Shown here: positions 44,164 through 53,344 of the stretch, one piece after another
Layout: each line of letters begins with the position of its first letter
Position numbering within the stretch: the first letter of the stretch is position 1
From: Lachnospiraceae bacterium P6A3
GTDB lineage: Bacteria; Bacillota; Clostridia; Lachnospirales; Lachnospiraceae
DNA length: 64,000 nucleotides
Direction: 5' to 3'
NCBI GenBank assembly: GCA_000702085.1
Contig: JNKP01000001.1
Location: 620,001 to 684,000, forward strand
Program-made: the position numbers and the translations under genes
Notes under the pieces: model-generated
What the model saw: only the letters and a program-made list of their open reading frames with translations
Database searches by the model: none
Told to the model about the DNA's origin: nothing

Positions 44164-45609
44164 TTAATCTTCCCGTCCGCCGGTTTTCTGCTTCTCGTTC
44201 TTGAGAGCGGTTATCTGTTCCTTCTCAACGCCTTCGGTGGAATCCGGCCAGAGAAGAACTTTAAGTGTAAGTAGCATGAGCTTGAGATCAAGCATAAGTG
44301 AATACTTTTCGATGTAGATAAGATCCAGCTTCAATTTATCGTAAGGCGTGGTGTTGTATTTTCCGTAGACCTGGGCAAAGCCCGCAAGTCCCGCCTTAAC
44401 CTTCATACGATATGCAAACTCGGGCATGATCTCCACATACTGTTCGATGATCTCGGGGCGCTCGGGTCTGGGACCTATGAATGACATATCACCTTTTAAA
44501 ATATTGAAAAGCTGGGGAAGCTCATCAAGTCTGCATTTTCTGATAACATTTCCGACAGGAGTAATTCTGGAATCACCCTTGCTGGCAAGTCTTGCCACGC
44601 CGTCGCTCTCAGCATCCACCTTCATGGATCTGAACTTATAGATCTCAAAACGCTTTGCGTTTCTGGTGCATCTGATCTGCTTGTATAAAACAGGTCCTCG
44701 GTCATAGAGCTTAACCGCAAGTGCGGTAAGAAGCATAAGAGGCGATGTGAGGATTATAAGTATCAGTGAGAAAACAATATCGATGGTACGCTTGATAACT
44801 CTTTCCTCGATGGTAAGGGAATACTCCCTCGTAAGGAGGATGGGAGAATCAAATACGTGAAGTTCCTCGGCACCCGTAAGGATGACGTCGCCGATCTTGG
44901 GGAAGAGATAAAATCTGATGGAATTGCCGTAGCAGTATTTTACGATCTGCTTTCTCTCATCAACGGTAATGTCGCCGATAACAACCGCGTTACATTTTCC
45001 GGTGGAGAAATCATCTTCGATCCTCTTAACCACTGCATCATAGCCCTGTTCGACTTCGATGCGGTCCGTGATCTTGTATTTATCTTTTCTCGTCTCAAAC
45101 TTCTCGGTAAGAACATCGGGCTGCTTGCTTCCGTAGATCATAAGGAGCTTGCGGGGCGGGAAGAGATGTCTGTAGATCTTGTTTACGATGGGAATATAGA
45201 TAACGACAACAAGGAACTGCTCCGCTCCCATGTACAGGAAATATGGAAGTCTGAAGAGCTGGAATGCCATAAGGGAAAGCTCTCCGTAGATCAGTATTCC
45301 CGCAAGAAGTGTAGCAAAAAGCTGTGAAAAAACTATCTCGGAATTTTTCAGATAACCCAGTCTCATTCCACCGTACATGTTGGAGAACATGAGAAGTATT
45401 ACACCGTAGATTGCTATCTCGAGAACGTGACCCTTGAACCAGAAATTTCTGAGAGGTTCTACAACGCTGTGCTGGAAATGGAAATACCAATGAAGACCGA
45501 AGATTGCTATCTCCAGCCCTATGCATCCCAGGCAGAGCATCAGGTTGATAAGTCTCTTGGTGCTCTCCAGCATTTGGTCTTTTCTGTAATGTTTGTCGTT
45601 ACTGATCAT
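44164..45609 (-). CDS. Polyprenyl-phosphate sugar-1-phosphate transferase (WbaP/EpsE-type initiating enzyme)
   Basis: The 481-aa protein has four to five N-terminal membrane helices (about 15-135), a CoA-binding-like middle domain, and the C-terminal catalytic domain after a further hydrophobic segment. Motifs are KFRSMKVDAESDG, CRLDELPQLFNILKGDMSFIGPRPE and KAGLAGFAQVYGKYN. It loads the first sugar phosphate onto undecaprenyl phosphate, starting a capsule, exopolysaccharide or protein-linked glycan. It is the committed step for the surrounding glycosyltransferases. No wzx or wzy homologue is obvious in the window. Confidence 0.94.
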   Translation of the reverse strand: MISNDKHYRKDQMLESTKRLINLMLCLGCIGLEIAIFGLHWYFHFQHSVVEPLRNFWFKGHVLEIAIYGVILLMFSNMYGGMRLGYLKNSEIVFSQLFATLLAGILIYGELSLMAFQLFRLPYFLYMGAEQFLVVVIYIPIVNKIYRHLFPPRKLLMIYGSKQPDVLTEKFETRKDKYKITDRIEVEQGYDAVVKRIEDDFSTGKCNAVVIGDITVDERKQIVKYCYGNSIRFYLFPKIGDVILTGAEELHVFDSPILLTREYSLTIEERVIKRTIDIVFSLILIILTSPLMLLTALAVKLYDRGPVLYKQIRCTRNAKRFEIYKFRSMKVDAESDGVARLASKGDSRITPVGNVIRKCRLDELPQLFNILKGDMSFIGPRPERPEIIEQYVEIMPEFAYRMKVKAGLAGFAQVYGKYNTTPYDKLKLDLIYIEKYSLMLDLKLMLLTLKVLLWPDSTEGVEKEQITALKNEKQKTGGRED

Positions 45610-45610
45610 C

Positions 45611-46591
45611 TTATTTCTTAAGTCTTTCGTGTGTCTTTTTTACAAACTTTGCCGGAAAGAACGCAAACAGGATCAGATTCCTCTTATGCTTTCCGGTCAG
45701 GTTTTTATCCGTAAGGATACTTCCCCTGAAGGCTTTTACCTTCTTCATGACGGAAGTGTAAAGCTTATTGTTTTTATTCATCTCCGAAACAGGAATGTGT
45801 AGCAAAAACCACATGGCCTGCATCAGGTAAAAATGGATTGCGTCTTTTCTGTACTCCGGAAATTTCCGTTCCGTAAGATCCAGCATCTTGTCCGCATTTT
45901 CCATTACGTTCTCGTAAAAGCTCTGCTTATAATCGCCCCTGGTATTGCTCTGGGTCCTGAGGATTATATGATATCCGGGCTTTCTTACGGTAAGGAGCTT
46001 TCTTATGGAAGAACTCATATTTACCAGAAGCTCGAAATCCTCATTCAGTCTTCCTTCGGAAAAAGAAAACCCTTCGAAGAAATCTCTCCTGAAAAGCTTC
46101 GTGCAAAAGGAACTGTCACCCCTGTGAAGAAGAAGACTTCTGAAAAACTCCCTTCCGGTCTGAGATTCGGCTTCGTCAAATCCCTCACCGAAAGCTTTAA
46201 TGACATTTCCGTTTTCATCCTCCTCACATGAAAGGATCTGTGCTGCATCCGCATTAAAATCATTCTCAAGGGCATCCAGAAGATTCATATACATATCGGG
46301 CTCGATGTAATCATCCGCATCGATAAATCCCACATATCTGCCCTTTGCGGACTTAAGCCCCGCATTTCTGGCTGAAGAGGATCCGCCGTTCTCCTTGGAG
46401 ATTACCGTGATCCTGGGGTCTGCCGATGCATAGCATTTCAGGATTTTAAGTGATTCATCCTTCGAACCGTCATCGACACATATGATCTCCAGATTCTCAT
46501 ATGTCTGGTTACGGACACTGCCAATGGACCGCTCAAGGAATCTTGCGGCATTATATACAGGTATTACGATGCTTACCGGTGGTTTATCCAT
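45611..46591 (-). CDS. Family 2 glycosyltransferase
   Basis: The 326-aa GT-A enzyme begins MDKPPVSIVIPVYNAARFL, with ICVDDGSKDES and DADDYIEPDMY as the nucleotide- and metal-binding motifs. The remainder is a CapJ/WcaA-like helical tail. I use the ATG at 46591. The frame continues 32 codons upstream, but that extension is translated from the REP-like palindrome and is not real. It ends 1 bp before the wbaP-type gene begins. Confidence 0.9.
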   Translation of the reverse strand: MDKPPVSIVIPVYNAARFLERSIGSVRNQTYENLEIICVDDGSKDESLKILKCYASADPRITVISKENGGSSSARNAGLKSAKGRYVGFIDADDYIEPDMYMNLLDALENDFNADAAQILSCEEDENGNVIKAFGEGFDEAESQTGREFFRSLLLHRGDSSFCTKLFRRDFFEGFSFSEGRLNEDFELLVNMSSSIRKLLTVRKPGYHIILRTQSNTRGDYKQSFYENVMENADKMLDLTERKFPEYRKDAIHFYLMQAMWFLLHIPVSEMNKNNKLYTSVMKKVKAFRGSILTDKNLTGKHKRNLILFAFFPAKFVKKTHERLKK

Positions 46592-46618
46592 AACTAATTT
46601 ATTATACCATACATAACC

Positions 46619-46687
46619 GTGACAGTGGGGACGCTTCTGTTTTGTCATCGAATTCAGGTGACAAAACAAAGGCGTCCCCACTGTCAC
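46619..46687. repeat. REP-like palindrome, copy 2
   Basis: Imperfect arms GTGACAGTGGGGACGC and CTTCTGTTTTGTCA pair with their inverted copies around GAATTC. The layout is the same as the copy at 41504 with several substitutions. It ends at the base before the stop codon of the GT2 gene at 46688 and lies 28 nt upstream of the next GT2 start. Confidence 0.85.
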
Positions 46688-47437
46688 CTATATTCTTCTT
46701 TTTACGGCGTTAAATCCCCATCCTATGAAGCAAAAGCAGCTGTAGATGAAGGACAGTTTTTCGGATTTACGGTACAGATTCCAGATCCTTCTTGCGGCAT
46801 CTGACTTATCCGATGAAAGAGAATTGCCCGTACGCCTGTAGAGAACCAGATTTTCATTCAGCCCGCAGGCCGCATACCCTTTACGGAGAAGCTTAAACCA
46901 AAGCGCAGTATCTTCCGACTTGATATCGGGGAAAACAAGTTCTTCCTTAGGAACTATCTCGGTGTCGAATATGACCGTTGAAGTAAATATCGTGGTATTG
47001 CAAAGAGCCTTTCTGTAAGTGATCTTCGAAGGTACCTTAACCACTTTACCCATGGGCACCGCATCTTTATCCGCAAATTCATATCCGGTAAAAGAAAAAC
47101 CGCACTTTTTCTCTTCCATGAGCTTCAGCTGTTTTTCAAGCTTGCCTTCGATCCACAGATCGTCGCCGTCAAGAAAAGCTATATATCTTCCGCCGCTTTC
47201 TTTGATACCGAGGTTCCTTGCTCCGTGAGCTTTGAGCTTCTTACCCGGCTCGATCAGTCTTATGGGAGCCTCTATGTGGCGGGCCTTGTATTTATTTATT
47301 GTCGCAACCGAATTATCCGTGCTCATATCATCCACAAGAACTATCTCTATATCGGAAATATTCTGTGCGAGTACGGAATCAAGGGTCTGCTCTATGTATT
47401 TTTCAAGATTATAAACAGGTATTACTACGCTGATCAT
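46688..47437 (-). CDS. Family 2 glycosyltransferase
   Basis: This is a 249-aa GT-A enzyme with VVIPVYNLEKYIEQTLDSVL at the N-terminus, VDDMSTDNSV and FLDGDDLWIEGKL as the donor-binding motifs. Its C-terminus holds one weakly hydrophobic stretch (FIYSCFCFIGWGF). It overlaps the upstream membrane protein by 4 bp and is therefore coupled to it. The REP-like element begins at its stop codon. Confidence 0.88.
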   Translation of the reverse strand: MISVVIPVYNLEKYIEQTLDSVLAQNISDIEIVLVDDMSTDNSVATINKYKARHIEAPIRLIEPGKKLKAHGARNLGIKESGGRYIAFLDGDDLWIEGKLEKQLKLMEEKKCGFSFTGYEFADKDAVPMGKVVKVPSKITYRKALCNTTIFTSTVIFDTEIVPKEELVFPDIKSEDTALWFKLLRKGYAACGLNENLVLYRRTGNSLSSDKSDAARRIWNLYRKSEKLSFIYSCFCFIGWGFNAVKRRI

Positions 47438-48279
47438 AGAATACCTCCGTAAACAAGATAAAACATTTCTCCGTCTCCTGCGGTAAAAGCTTCATACTTA
47501 AGGCCTTCGGCCTCAAAAGAAGACGGGTCGCAGCTTCCGGGGACCACAACAATATCAGCTCCCATGGAAAAAGCTTCTTTGGCAACCTCTGCCGCAAGAT
47601 AGAACTTATTGTCTTCCATGTTAAGAAGATCGTCCCTGAGAGTCCTGATCTCTTCGGAATAGGTTCCGTAACGGTTTTTGGTAAGTCTTCCGTCCCACAT
47701 ATCTCTTCCGTAAAGTGTACGGACATCTGCGGAAAGGGCATGTATCGAAGCGGTGATATCATCATTTGCTACCAGCAAAACCGAAGCTTCGCCGTTACCG
47801 AATTTATCCGCTACATATGCGGCAACTTCTTTTTCACCTGCGCTTGCATGTTCATATCTTCCGTCCGAATTTTCAGTCGGAGTTCCGAGAGATCCGCACA
47901 AAAGAACGGCGCCCGCAAGTAATGCACAGCCTAAAGTAACAGTACTCTTTTTCTCGCTGCTGAAAGCCTTGTAAGCTTCTCCTGCCATGGCAGAAAAGCA
48001 TACGGCACCCACGGGGATCAGAGGTATTATTCCCCAGATATCGGGCACGTCGTAATAAGTGCCGAATACAATTCTGATAACAGATGCACTGACGGGGAAG
48101 ATCACCAGCAAAAGTGAAACACACGAAAGGATCGACAAAGCCTTGATCCGCTCATCGGTATTTTTACCCGTCTTTTTAAACGCATAAATGCCTGCTAAAA
48201 CCGAGACAAACAAAGATGCATTCAGGATAATGCATTCTCTGAAATGTATAATGCAATCTGTCAGGAGGCCTTTAAACAT
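47434..48279 (-). CDS. Membrane protein with C-terminal extracellular domain, unknown function
   Basis: The 281-aa protein has three to four membrane segments in residues 15-135 and then ~140 soluble residues (EKEVAAYVADKFGNGEAS). There is no recognised motif. It overlaps the 332-aa membrane protein upstream by 19 bp. Together the two look like the two halves of one larger GT-C-like or flippase-associated protein, split into coupled genes. The soluble part has the flavour of the C-terminal domains in the other GT-C-like genes here. Confidence 0.7.
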   Translation of the reverse strand: MFKGLLTDCIIHFRECIILNASLFVSVLAGIYAFKKTGKNTDERIKALSILSCVSLLLVIFPVSASVIRIVFGTYYDVPDIWGIIPLIPVGAVCFSAMAGEAYKAFSSEKKSTVTLGCALLAGAVLLCGSLGTPTENSDGRYEHASAGEKEVAAYVADKFGNGEASVLLVANDDITASIHALSADVRTLYGRDMWDGRLTKNRYGTYSEEIRTLRDDLLNMEDNKFYLAAEVAKEAFSMGADIVVVPGSCDPSSFEAEGLKYEAFTAGDGEMFYLVYGGIL

Positions 48280-49259
48280 TTAAACCTCCTTACCGCTATG
48301 CAGCTTACAACAAACAGAACATAAATGCATGCGCAGAATCCTATTCCGTACTGTGTCCTGCAAATAAAAGCTTCGCAGAGCACGGGCAAAAGTGCCGCGA
48401 TATATTTTTTCTCAAAGAGAAGATAAAGCATGAAAGGGACAAGTACCCATATTCTTACGGCGGTTCCGGTCCACATCTGGGAAAGCACCGAAAAGCCCTG
48501 CGCATATGAGGAAAGATCCGAAGCATATGCAAAAAGTATCGCAGCGATCATAAATACAGAGCGCTTCAGCACTTCGTTTTCTTTTCCGCCGTAAATGCTC
48601 TTTGATAACGAGAACATGGCGCAAAGCCCTGCGGTAAACCAGAATGCGGGCATTATGTTATAAATAACGATCTCGGGCGCCGTTCCGAAGGCTTCCGACA
48701 TAACGGCATACAGTCCCGTAAGGCTTAAGATCTTGTATCTCATGGGAAGACCCTCGGCGTACTGCAATCCCGTCAGAGGATCTATTGTGTACATCACATT
48801 TCCCTTCAGGAATACTCTTACGGTTTCGAGAGTTTCATCTCCCACGGAATTTACCCGAAGGCCGAAGGTAACGGTGATAAATCCGATAAACACGGCAAAG
48901 CATGCAAGGCACGCAAAAAGCTTTGCAGAGGCGTCCGCTTTTTTCTTTTCACCCTTTTTGTTATCTTCCTTTTTACCCAGTACCACCGTCAGGATGACAA
49001 ATGCAAAATAACCTATAGTCATAACTGCGACCATGATTATGCCTGCCAGTTTTTTCTCGTCGGAGATAAGTCCGCTTTTTGTGATCGTAAGCAAATGGGA
49101 AACAAAAGAAACGCACAGGATCACTAAAGAGCCTGCGCAAAAAGATGAAAAGACATCCGCCTTCTTCTTCGAAAAAAGAGCGGAAAAAAGCATCAGGGTA
49201 CGACCTGAGAAAAATGCGACTATTATCAAAAAAAGAATAAGCAGAACCGTTTTTGCCAT
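48261..49259 (-). CDS. Polytopic membrane protein, unknown function
   Basis: The 332-aa protein has about nine hydrophobic segments, with a Lys-rich cytoplasmic loop (GKKEDNKKGEKKKADAS) and an extracytoplasmic loop containing VNSVGDETLETVRVFLKGN. No family is recognised with certainty. It overlaps the next membrane protein gene by 19 bp and is preceded by a GtrB-type GT2, so it is probably part of a glycan transfer or assembly unit. Confidence 0.72.
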   Translation of the reverse strand: MAKTVLLILFLIIVAFFSGRTLMLFSALFSKKKADVFSSFCAGSLVILCVSFVSHLLTITKSGLISDEKKLAGIIMVAVMTIGYFAFVILTVVLGKKEDNKKGEKKKADASAKLFACLACFAVFIGFITVTFGLRVNSVGDETLETVRVFLKGNVMYTIDPLTGLQYAEGLPMRYKILSLTGLYAVMSEAFGTAPEIVIYNIMPAFWFTAGLCAMFSLSKSIYGGKENEVLKRSVFMIAAILFAYASDLSSYAQGFSVLSQMWTGTAVRIWVLVPFMLYLLFEKKYIAALLPVLCEAFICRTQYGIGFCACIYVLFVVSCIAVRRFKCLKAS

Positions 49260-49274
49260 GCCGATAATTACCCG

Positions 49275-50213
49275 TCAGAAGCAGTTTTTCTCATTCTTAA
49301 GATAAATCGGGCGATCCTTTACTTCCAGATATGCCTTGGCAATATACTGGCCCAGGATGCCGGTGCAGAAAAACTGAAGTCCGCCCACAAATACAATAAC
49401 CGTCATAAGGCTGGGCCATCCCGCAACGGGATCTCTGAACAGCAGCCATCTGACGATAATAAACAGGATCATCACAAATGAAACAAAGCACAGGAACAAG
49501 CCTATAAGCGAGCTGAGCACCAGGGGCTTGGTTGAAAATGCGGTTATGCCTTCCAAAGAATACATAACAAGACCCCAGAAATTCCACTTGGTCTTTCCGG
49601 CGCTTCTGTCCACATTTTCGAAATCGATCCACTTGGTCTCGTAACCAACCCATCCGAATATTCCCTTGGTGAAACGGTTGTACTCGGTCATTGAAAGAAC
49701 GGCGGTAATAAACTGATTGGTCATCAGTCTGTAATCTCTGGCGCCGTCCATGATCTCGGTATCGGAAAGCTTTCTCATAACCTTGTAAAAGCGTCTTGCG
49801 AAAAAGCTTCTGATGGGAGGCTCACCCTTTCTGGTTACACGCCTTGTGGCAACGGAATCATACCCCTGATCGATGTATGAGAACATCTCTTCCAAAAGCG
49901 CGGGGGGATCCTGAAGATCCGCGTCCATAATAACCGCATACTCGGACTGTGCGGCAGCCTTAAGTCCCGCATACATCGCAGCCTCTTTACCGAAGTTCCT
50001 GGAAAAAGAGATCATATGGACTCTTGCATCCGTCTCATGGAGCTGTCTTACCACGTCAACGGTCCTGTCCGTGGAACCGTCATCTATGAAAAGGAGCTTA
50101 AGCTCGGTGCCGCGGCTTTTAAGAAACGCTGTCTGAGCAACGAGTTCTTTATAGAAAAGAGGGATTGCTTCCTCCTCGTTTTTACAGGGTACTATTACGG
50201 TAAGTTCTGACAT
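49275..50213 (-). CDS. GtrB-type family 2 glycosyltransferase
   Basis: The 312-aa protein has a GT-A domain (VIVPCKNEEEAIPLFYKEL, FIDDGSTDRTVDV, MDADLQDPPALL) and two C-terminal membrane helices (about 225-290), ending GQYIAKAYLEVKDRPIYL. The group makes undecaprenyl-phosphate-linked sugars. It is the first gene of the unit that includes two membrane proteins and a further GT2. Good RBS (GAGGCGAAATGTC). Confidence 0.93.
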   Translation of the reverse strand: MSELTVIVPCKNEEEAIPLFYKELVAQTAFLKSRGTELKLLFIDDGSTDRTVDVVRQLHETDARVHMISFSRNFGKEAAMYAGLKAAAQSEYAVIMDADLQDPPALLEEMFSYIDQGYDSVATRRVTRKGEPPIRSFFARRFYKVMRKLSDTEIMDGARDYRLMTNQFITAVLSMTEYNRFTKGIFGWVGYETKWIDFENVDRSAGKTKWNFWGLVMYSLEGITAFSTKPLVLSSLIGLFLCFVSFVMILFIIVRWLLFRDPVAGWPSLMTVIVFVGGLQFFCTGILGQYIAKAYLEVKDRPIYLKNEKNCF

Positions 50214-50271
50214 TTCGCCTCCGCATAAATCTTAAAACATACTCCGCATTATTATAGCATATCCGTACACA

Positions 50272-50300
50272 TAAAAACAGCGGAGCTAAAAGCTCCGCTG
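50272..50300 (-). terminator. Terminator of the HPr gene (bidirectional)
   Basis: CAGCGGAGCT-AAA-AGCTCCGCTG, a 10-bp stem, has runs of A and T on both sides. It lies 21 bp past the HPr stop. Confidence 0.9.
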
Positions 50301-50320
50301 AAAAAATCTGATTTACAAGA

Positions 50321-50587
50321 TCACTCGCCCAAACCGCTCTCTACTACAGCAACAAGTGCTTCCAGAGCCTTTTCCTCATCCTCGCCCTCACAGACGAATT
50401 CTATCTCATCGCCGCACTTGATGCATGCTCCGAGAACCGAAAGAACGGACTTGGCATTGGCTGTATTGTCGTCACCGAATCTGAAGGTTATCAGTGACTT
50501 GTACTGCATTGCTTCCTTGCAAAGAATACCGGCGGGTCTCAAATGAAGTCCTGTAGGATTTTTGATCAAAACCTTCTGAGATACCAT
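50321..50587 (-). CDS. HPr family phosphocarrier protein
   Basis: The 88-aa protein has the active-site His15 in PTGLHLRPAG and a Ser47 regulatory site in AKSVLSVLGACIK, the HPr kinase target in Firmicutes. It carries phosphate from enzyme I to sugar-specific PTS enzymes, or acts as a catabolite co-repressor. Leu at position 16 (GLHLRPA) departs from the usual GLHARPA, so it may be an accessory HPr. No other PTS gene is nearby. It is a monocistronic unit with its own promoter and terminator. Confidence 0.92.
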   Translation of the reverse strand: MVSQKVLIKNPTGLHLRPAGILCKEAMQYKSLITFRFGDDNTANAKSVLSVLGACIKCGDEIEFVCEGEDEEKALEALVAVVESGLGE

Positions 50588-50658
50588 TCTTAATGCCTTT
50601 CCTAATCTTTTTAGACACGCCTGCTGCCATCCTTGAAACAGGCCGTCTTCTATTTAAG

Positions 50659-50687
50659 ATAATAACAGATTAAAGTGATAAAAACAA
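50659..50687 (-). promoter_or_regulatory. Promoter of the HPr gene
   Basis: TTGTTT, 17 nt, TATTAT, preceded by a TGT extended -10, on the minus strand. The leader holds an imperfect hairpin GACGGCCTG/CAGGCGTGTC before the GGAAAGG ribosome site. Confidence 0.6.
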
Positions 50688-50692
50688 ATATT

Positions 50693-52042
50693 TTAGAACA
50701 TCCTGTCCTGTATGAGATTTGCCAGTTTCTCCGCTTCTTCGCGGATCATGTTCTGATCCTTACCCTCGATCATGACTCTTACTAAAGGCTCGGTTCCGGA
50801 GGGTCTTATAAGCACTCTTCCCTCGCCGGCAAACTTCTCTTCAAGCTTCTTGATCGCATCCGCAATCTCGGGATATTCAAGGTATTTATCTTTTTTATGG
50901 TTTGCGACCTTGGCTCCCACGAGTGCCTGGGGAAGAACATCCATGATCTTGGCAAGTTCCGAAAGTTTCTTTCCGGAATCCACCATAACCTTGAGGAGAT
51001 GAAGTGCGGATAAGAGCCCGTCACCCGTAGTATTTTCATCGAGGAAGATAATGTGACCGGACTGCTCTCCTCCGAGGGATGCCCCGATCTCTTTCATCCT
51101 CTCCATAACATATCTGTCACCGACAGCGGTTCTTTCCAGATTGATTCCGTTCTTCTCACAGCTGATTGAGAAGCCCAGGTTACTCATAACGGTGGCAACG
51201 ATGGTATTCTTCTTGAGAGTTCCTTCCTGCTTCATGCTGCATCCGACGATTGCCATGATTTGGTCGCCGTCAACAACTTTACCGTTCTCATCAACTGCAA
51301 GGAGTCTGTCCGCATCTCCATCAAAAGCAAGTCCCACATCGGCCTTCTCGTATACGACTCTCGCACAGAGCTCTTCCATGTGAGTGGATCCGCAGTTTGC
51401 GTTAATGTTGGTCCCATCGGGATGATCGTGAATGGCGATAACGTTCGCACCCGCTTTTCTGAGTGCTTCGATGGAGGTGTAATGAGATGCACCCTCCGCG
51501 CAGTCCGCAACGATCTTAAGTCCGCTTAAATTAACGGGAACGCTTCTTACCGCATGGTTGATATACTCTTCCCTTGCATCGGTACGGATCTTGATCTTAC
51601 CTACTCCGGATCCGATGGGGAACTGGATATCCTCCATATTTCTCTTTATCTGATCTTCTATCTCATCCTCAAGAGCATCGGGAAGCTTGAATCCGTCTGC
51701 ATCGAAGAATTTGATACCGTTAAACTCCACAGGGTTATGGGATGCGGAGATAACTACTCCGGCATCTGCCATATACTTGCGGGTGAGATATGCAACCGCA
51801 GGAGTAGGGATAACACCTACATAGATACAGTTTGCTCCTACGCTGCAGGCACCTGCCATAAGTGCGGAGGAAAGCATGTCTCCCGAGATTCTGGTATCGC
51901 AGCCTACCATGATGGTGGGCTTGTGATTCTGCTGTTTGGTCAGGACATAAGCACCTGCCTGGCCGAGTTTCATTGCAAGATCAAGAGTAAGTTCTTCGTT
52001 GGCGATTCCCCTTACTCCGTCTGTTCCAAACATTCGAGGCAT
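50693..52042 (-). CDS. glmM: Phosphoglucosamine mutase
   Basis: The 449-aa enzyme interconverts glucosamine-6- and 1-phosphate on the way to UDP-GlcNAc. FGTDGVRG opens the protein. The phosphoserine loop is VISASHNPVEFNG with Ser101, the metal loop is DGDADR, and the C-terminal substrate loop is RPSGTEPLVRVMIEG. It follows cdaR by 18 bp, the conserved cdaA-cdaR-glmM order of Firmicutes. In other species GlmM binds and inhibits the diadenylate cyclase. Confidence 0.97.
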   Translation of the reverse strand: MPRMFGTDGVRGIANEELTLDLAMKLGQAGAYVLTKQQNHKPTIMVGCDTRISGDMLSSALMAGACSVGANCIYVGVIPTPAVAYLTRKYMADAGVVISASHNPVEFNGIKFFDADGFKLPDALEDEIEDQIKRNMEDIQFPIGSGVGKIKIRTDAREEYINHAVRSVPVNLSGLKIVADCAEGASHYTSIEALRKAGANVIAIHDHPDGTNINANCGSTHMEELCARVVYEKADVGLAFDGDADRLLAVDENGKVVDGDQIMAIVGCSMKQEGTLKKNTIVATVMSNLGFSISCEKNGINLERTAVGDRYVMERMKEIGASLGGEQSGHIIFLDENTTGDGLLSALHLLKVMVDSGKKLSELAKIMDVLPQALVGAKVANHKKDKYLEYPEIADAIKKLEEKFAGEGRVLIRPSGTEPLVRVMIEGKDQNMIREEAEKLANLIQDRMF

Positions 52043-52060
52043 TTTAAGTTCTCCTTAGCT

Positions 52061-53344
52061 TCAGACATCTTCTTCAACCTGAGTCAGCTGAACCCTTACA
52101 TAAACCGCATCGGCATTTACATGGTCGCTCAGATTGAATTTGACGGGAATAGCAATGACATCTCCGTCGTGAATGTCCGTAATATTATTTGCGGTCAGAT
52201 ATGAATCAATCTCAACGATTCCGGTGAGTGATTCCGAGCTTACCGCATTCAGTTCTGTTTCAAGTCCCACAAGTCTGACGCTTATATCTTCGGTTACGAC
52301 TACCTCAGCATTGAACCCCTCGGGGATGTCATGGATGAGAATCGCATCGGATGTGATGGTAAGATTCTTTTCAAGCATCTTCTCGACATAAGCCGTAACG
52401 GATATTTCGGTATCCATGGTCTTGTCTTCAAATTCAACTCCGCCGGGAAGGAATTTGGTCAGATCATAGGTTGCGGTAATGTCGTTTCTTGCAGATCCTA
52501 TATCTACGGGATCGGTGATATCAATCCTGGTAATACCGTTAAGAACGCTTGTGTCACCTGCGATGGTAACTACTTCGGGATCCACATAAATATCTCCTGT
52601 ATAAATATATCCGGCTGCGGGTTCTCCGGTTACCGATGCATAGATGGGAACGGTCTTGGTGGAAAGAACGGTTACGGTAGTGGTTACGTAATCGGTCTGT
52701 TTTACGATCAGATCGTTCTCGACCTTAACTCCGGTCGCATCGCACAAAACAATTTCCATATCCGCGGATATGGTCTTAACCGCACCGTCAAGGTCTATGG
52801 TAACAAGTGCGTAGGAAATTCTGTCTACAGCGGAAGCGGGACCGGATACTTCGAGTCTGTTCCTGTCGAGCTTGACTCCGCCCTGTACGCAGCCTTCTCC
52901 CACATCGCCCACAAGCTGATACTGGATGTTTACATACTTGGTCTTCTTATCGTCGACACTTACGAGAAGTTCGTCGTGATCTGCAATGATCCTCTCCGCT
53001 CTGTCGAGAGAATATGTGATGGGAACCGTTCCGTCTTCCCCGATCTCGGAAAAATCCGCAACAGCTGTGATATCGGCTGCGGAAAGAGTACTGATAACGG
53101 ATTCGGGAGCCCTTACGGTTACCTTGACCACGTCTGTCTGATCAAGCACCTGGAACACTTTTCCCTGATTCTCAAGCTGGTCAACATTGATGAACTGCAC
53201 CTGAACATTGGAAAAAGAAACCGTTCCCACAGGGTTTGAGATCTGGGCAACGATGACCCAGATAACAAAGGACAGTCCGATGGAAAGGAGCTTGAGTCCG
53301 AAATTGTTTGTTATTATTTTTCCGAGGCGTTTCAATACTTTCAT
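52061..53344 (-). CDS. cdaR: CdaR-like regulator of diadenylate cyclase (YbbR domains)
   Basis: This 427-aa protein has an N-terminal membrane anchor (residues 15-35, LLSIGLSFVIWVIVAQ) and about four extracellular YbbR-type beta repeats. The repeats show as V-x-V-R/P patterns such as VKVTVRAPESVI and RLEVSGPASAV. CdaR modulates CdaA activity from the outside face. It overlaps the cdaA stop by 4 bp and is followed by glmM. Confidence 0.94.
   Translation of the reverse strand: MKVLKRLGKIITNNFGLKLLSIGLSFVIWVIVAQISNPVGTVSFSNVQVQFINVDQLENQGKVFQVLDQTDVVKVTVRAPESVISTLSAADITAVADFSEIGEDGTVPITYSLDRAERIIADHDELLVSVDDKKTKYVNIQYQLVGDVGEGCVQGGVKLDRNRLEVSGPASAVDRISYALVTIDLDGAVKTISADMEIVLCDATGVKVENDLIVKQTDYVTTTVTVLSTKTVPIYASVTGEPAAGYIYTGDIYVDPEVVTIAGDTSVLNGITRIDITDPVDIGSARNDITATYDLTKFLPGGVEFEDKTMDTEISVTAYVEKMLEKNLTITSDAILIHDIPEGFNAEVVVTEDISVRLVGLETELNAVSSESLTGIVEIDSYLTANNITDIHDGDVIAIPVKFNLSDHVNADAVYVRVQLTQVEEDV

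Noticed and set aside
46592-46687. 32-codon N-terminal extension of the GT2 at 45611
   Set aside because: The extension is encoded by the REP-like palindrome and the following gap. The family motif starts at the later ATG (46591).
47434-49259. Frameshifted single gene split into two membrane proteins
   Set aside because: The two frames overlap by 19 bp with plausible starts and stops on both. A frameshift is possible but not shown, so they are listed as separate coupled genes.
52331-53239. 302-codon plus-strand open frame within cdaR
   Set aside because: It is antisense to the conserved cdaR gene, with low-complexity Gly/Cys/Tyr translation typical of shadow frames.
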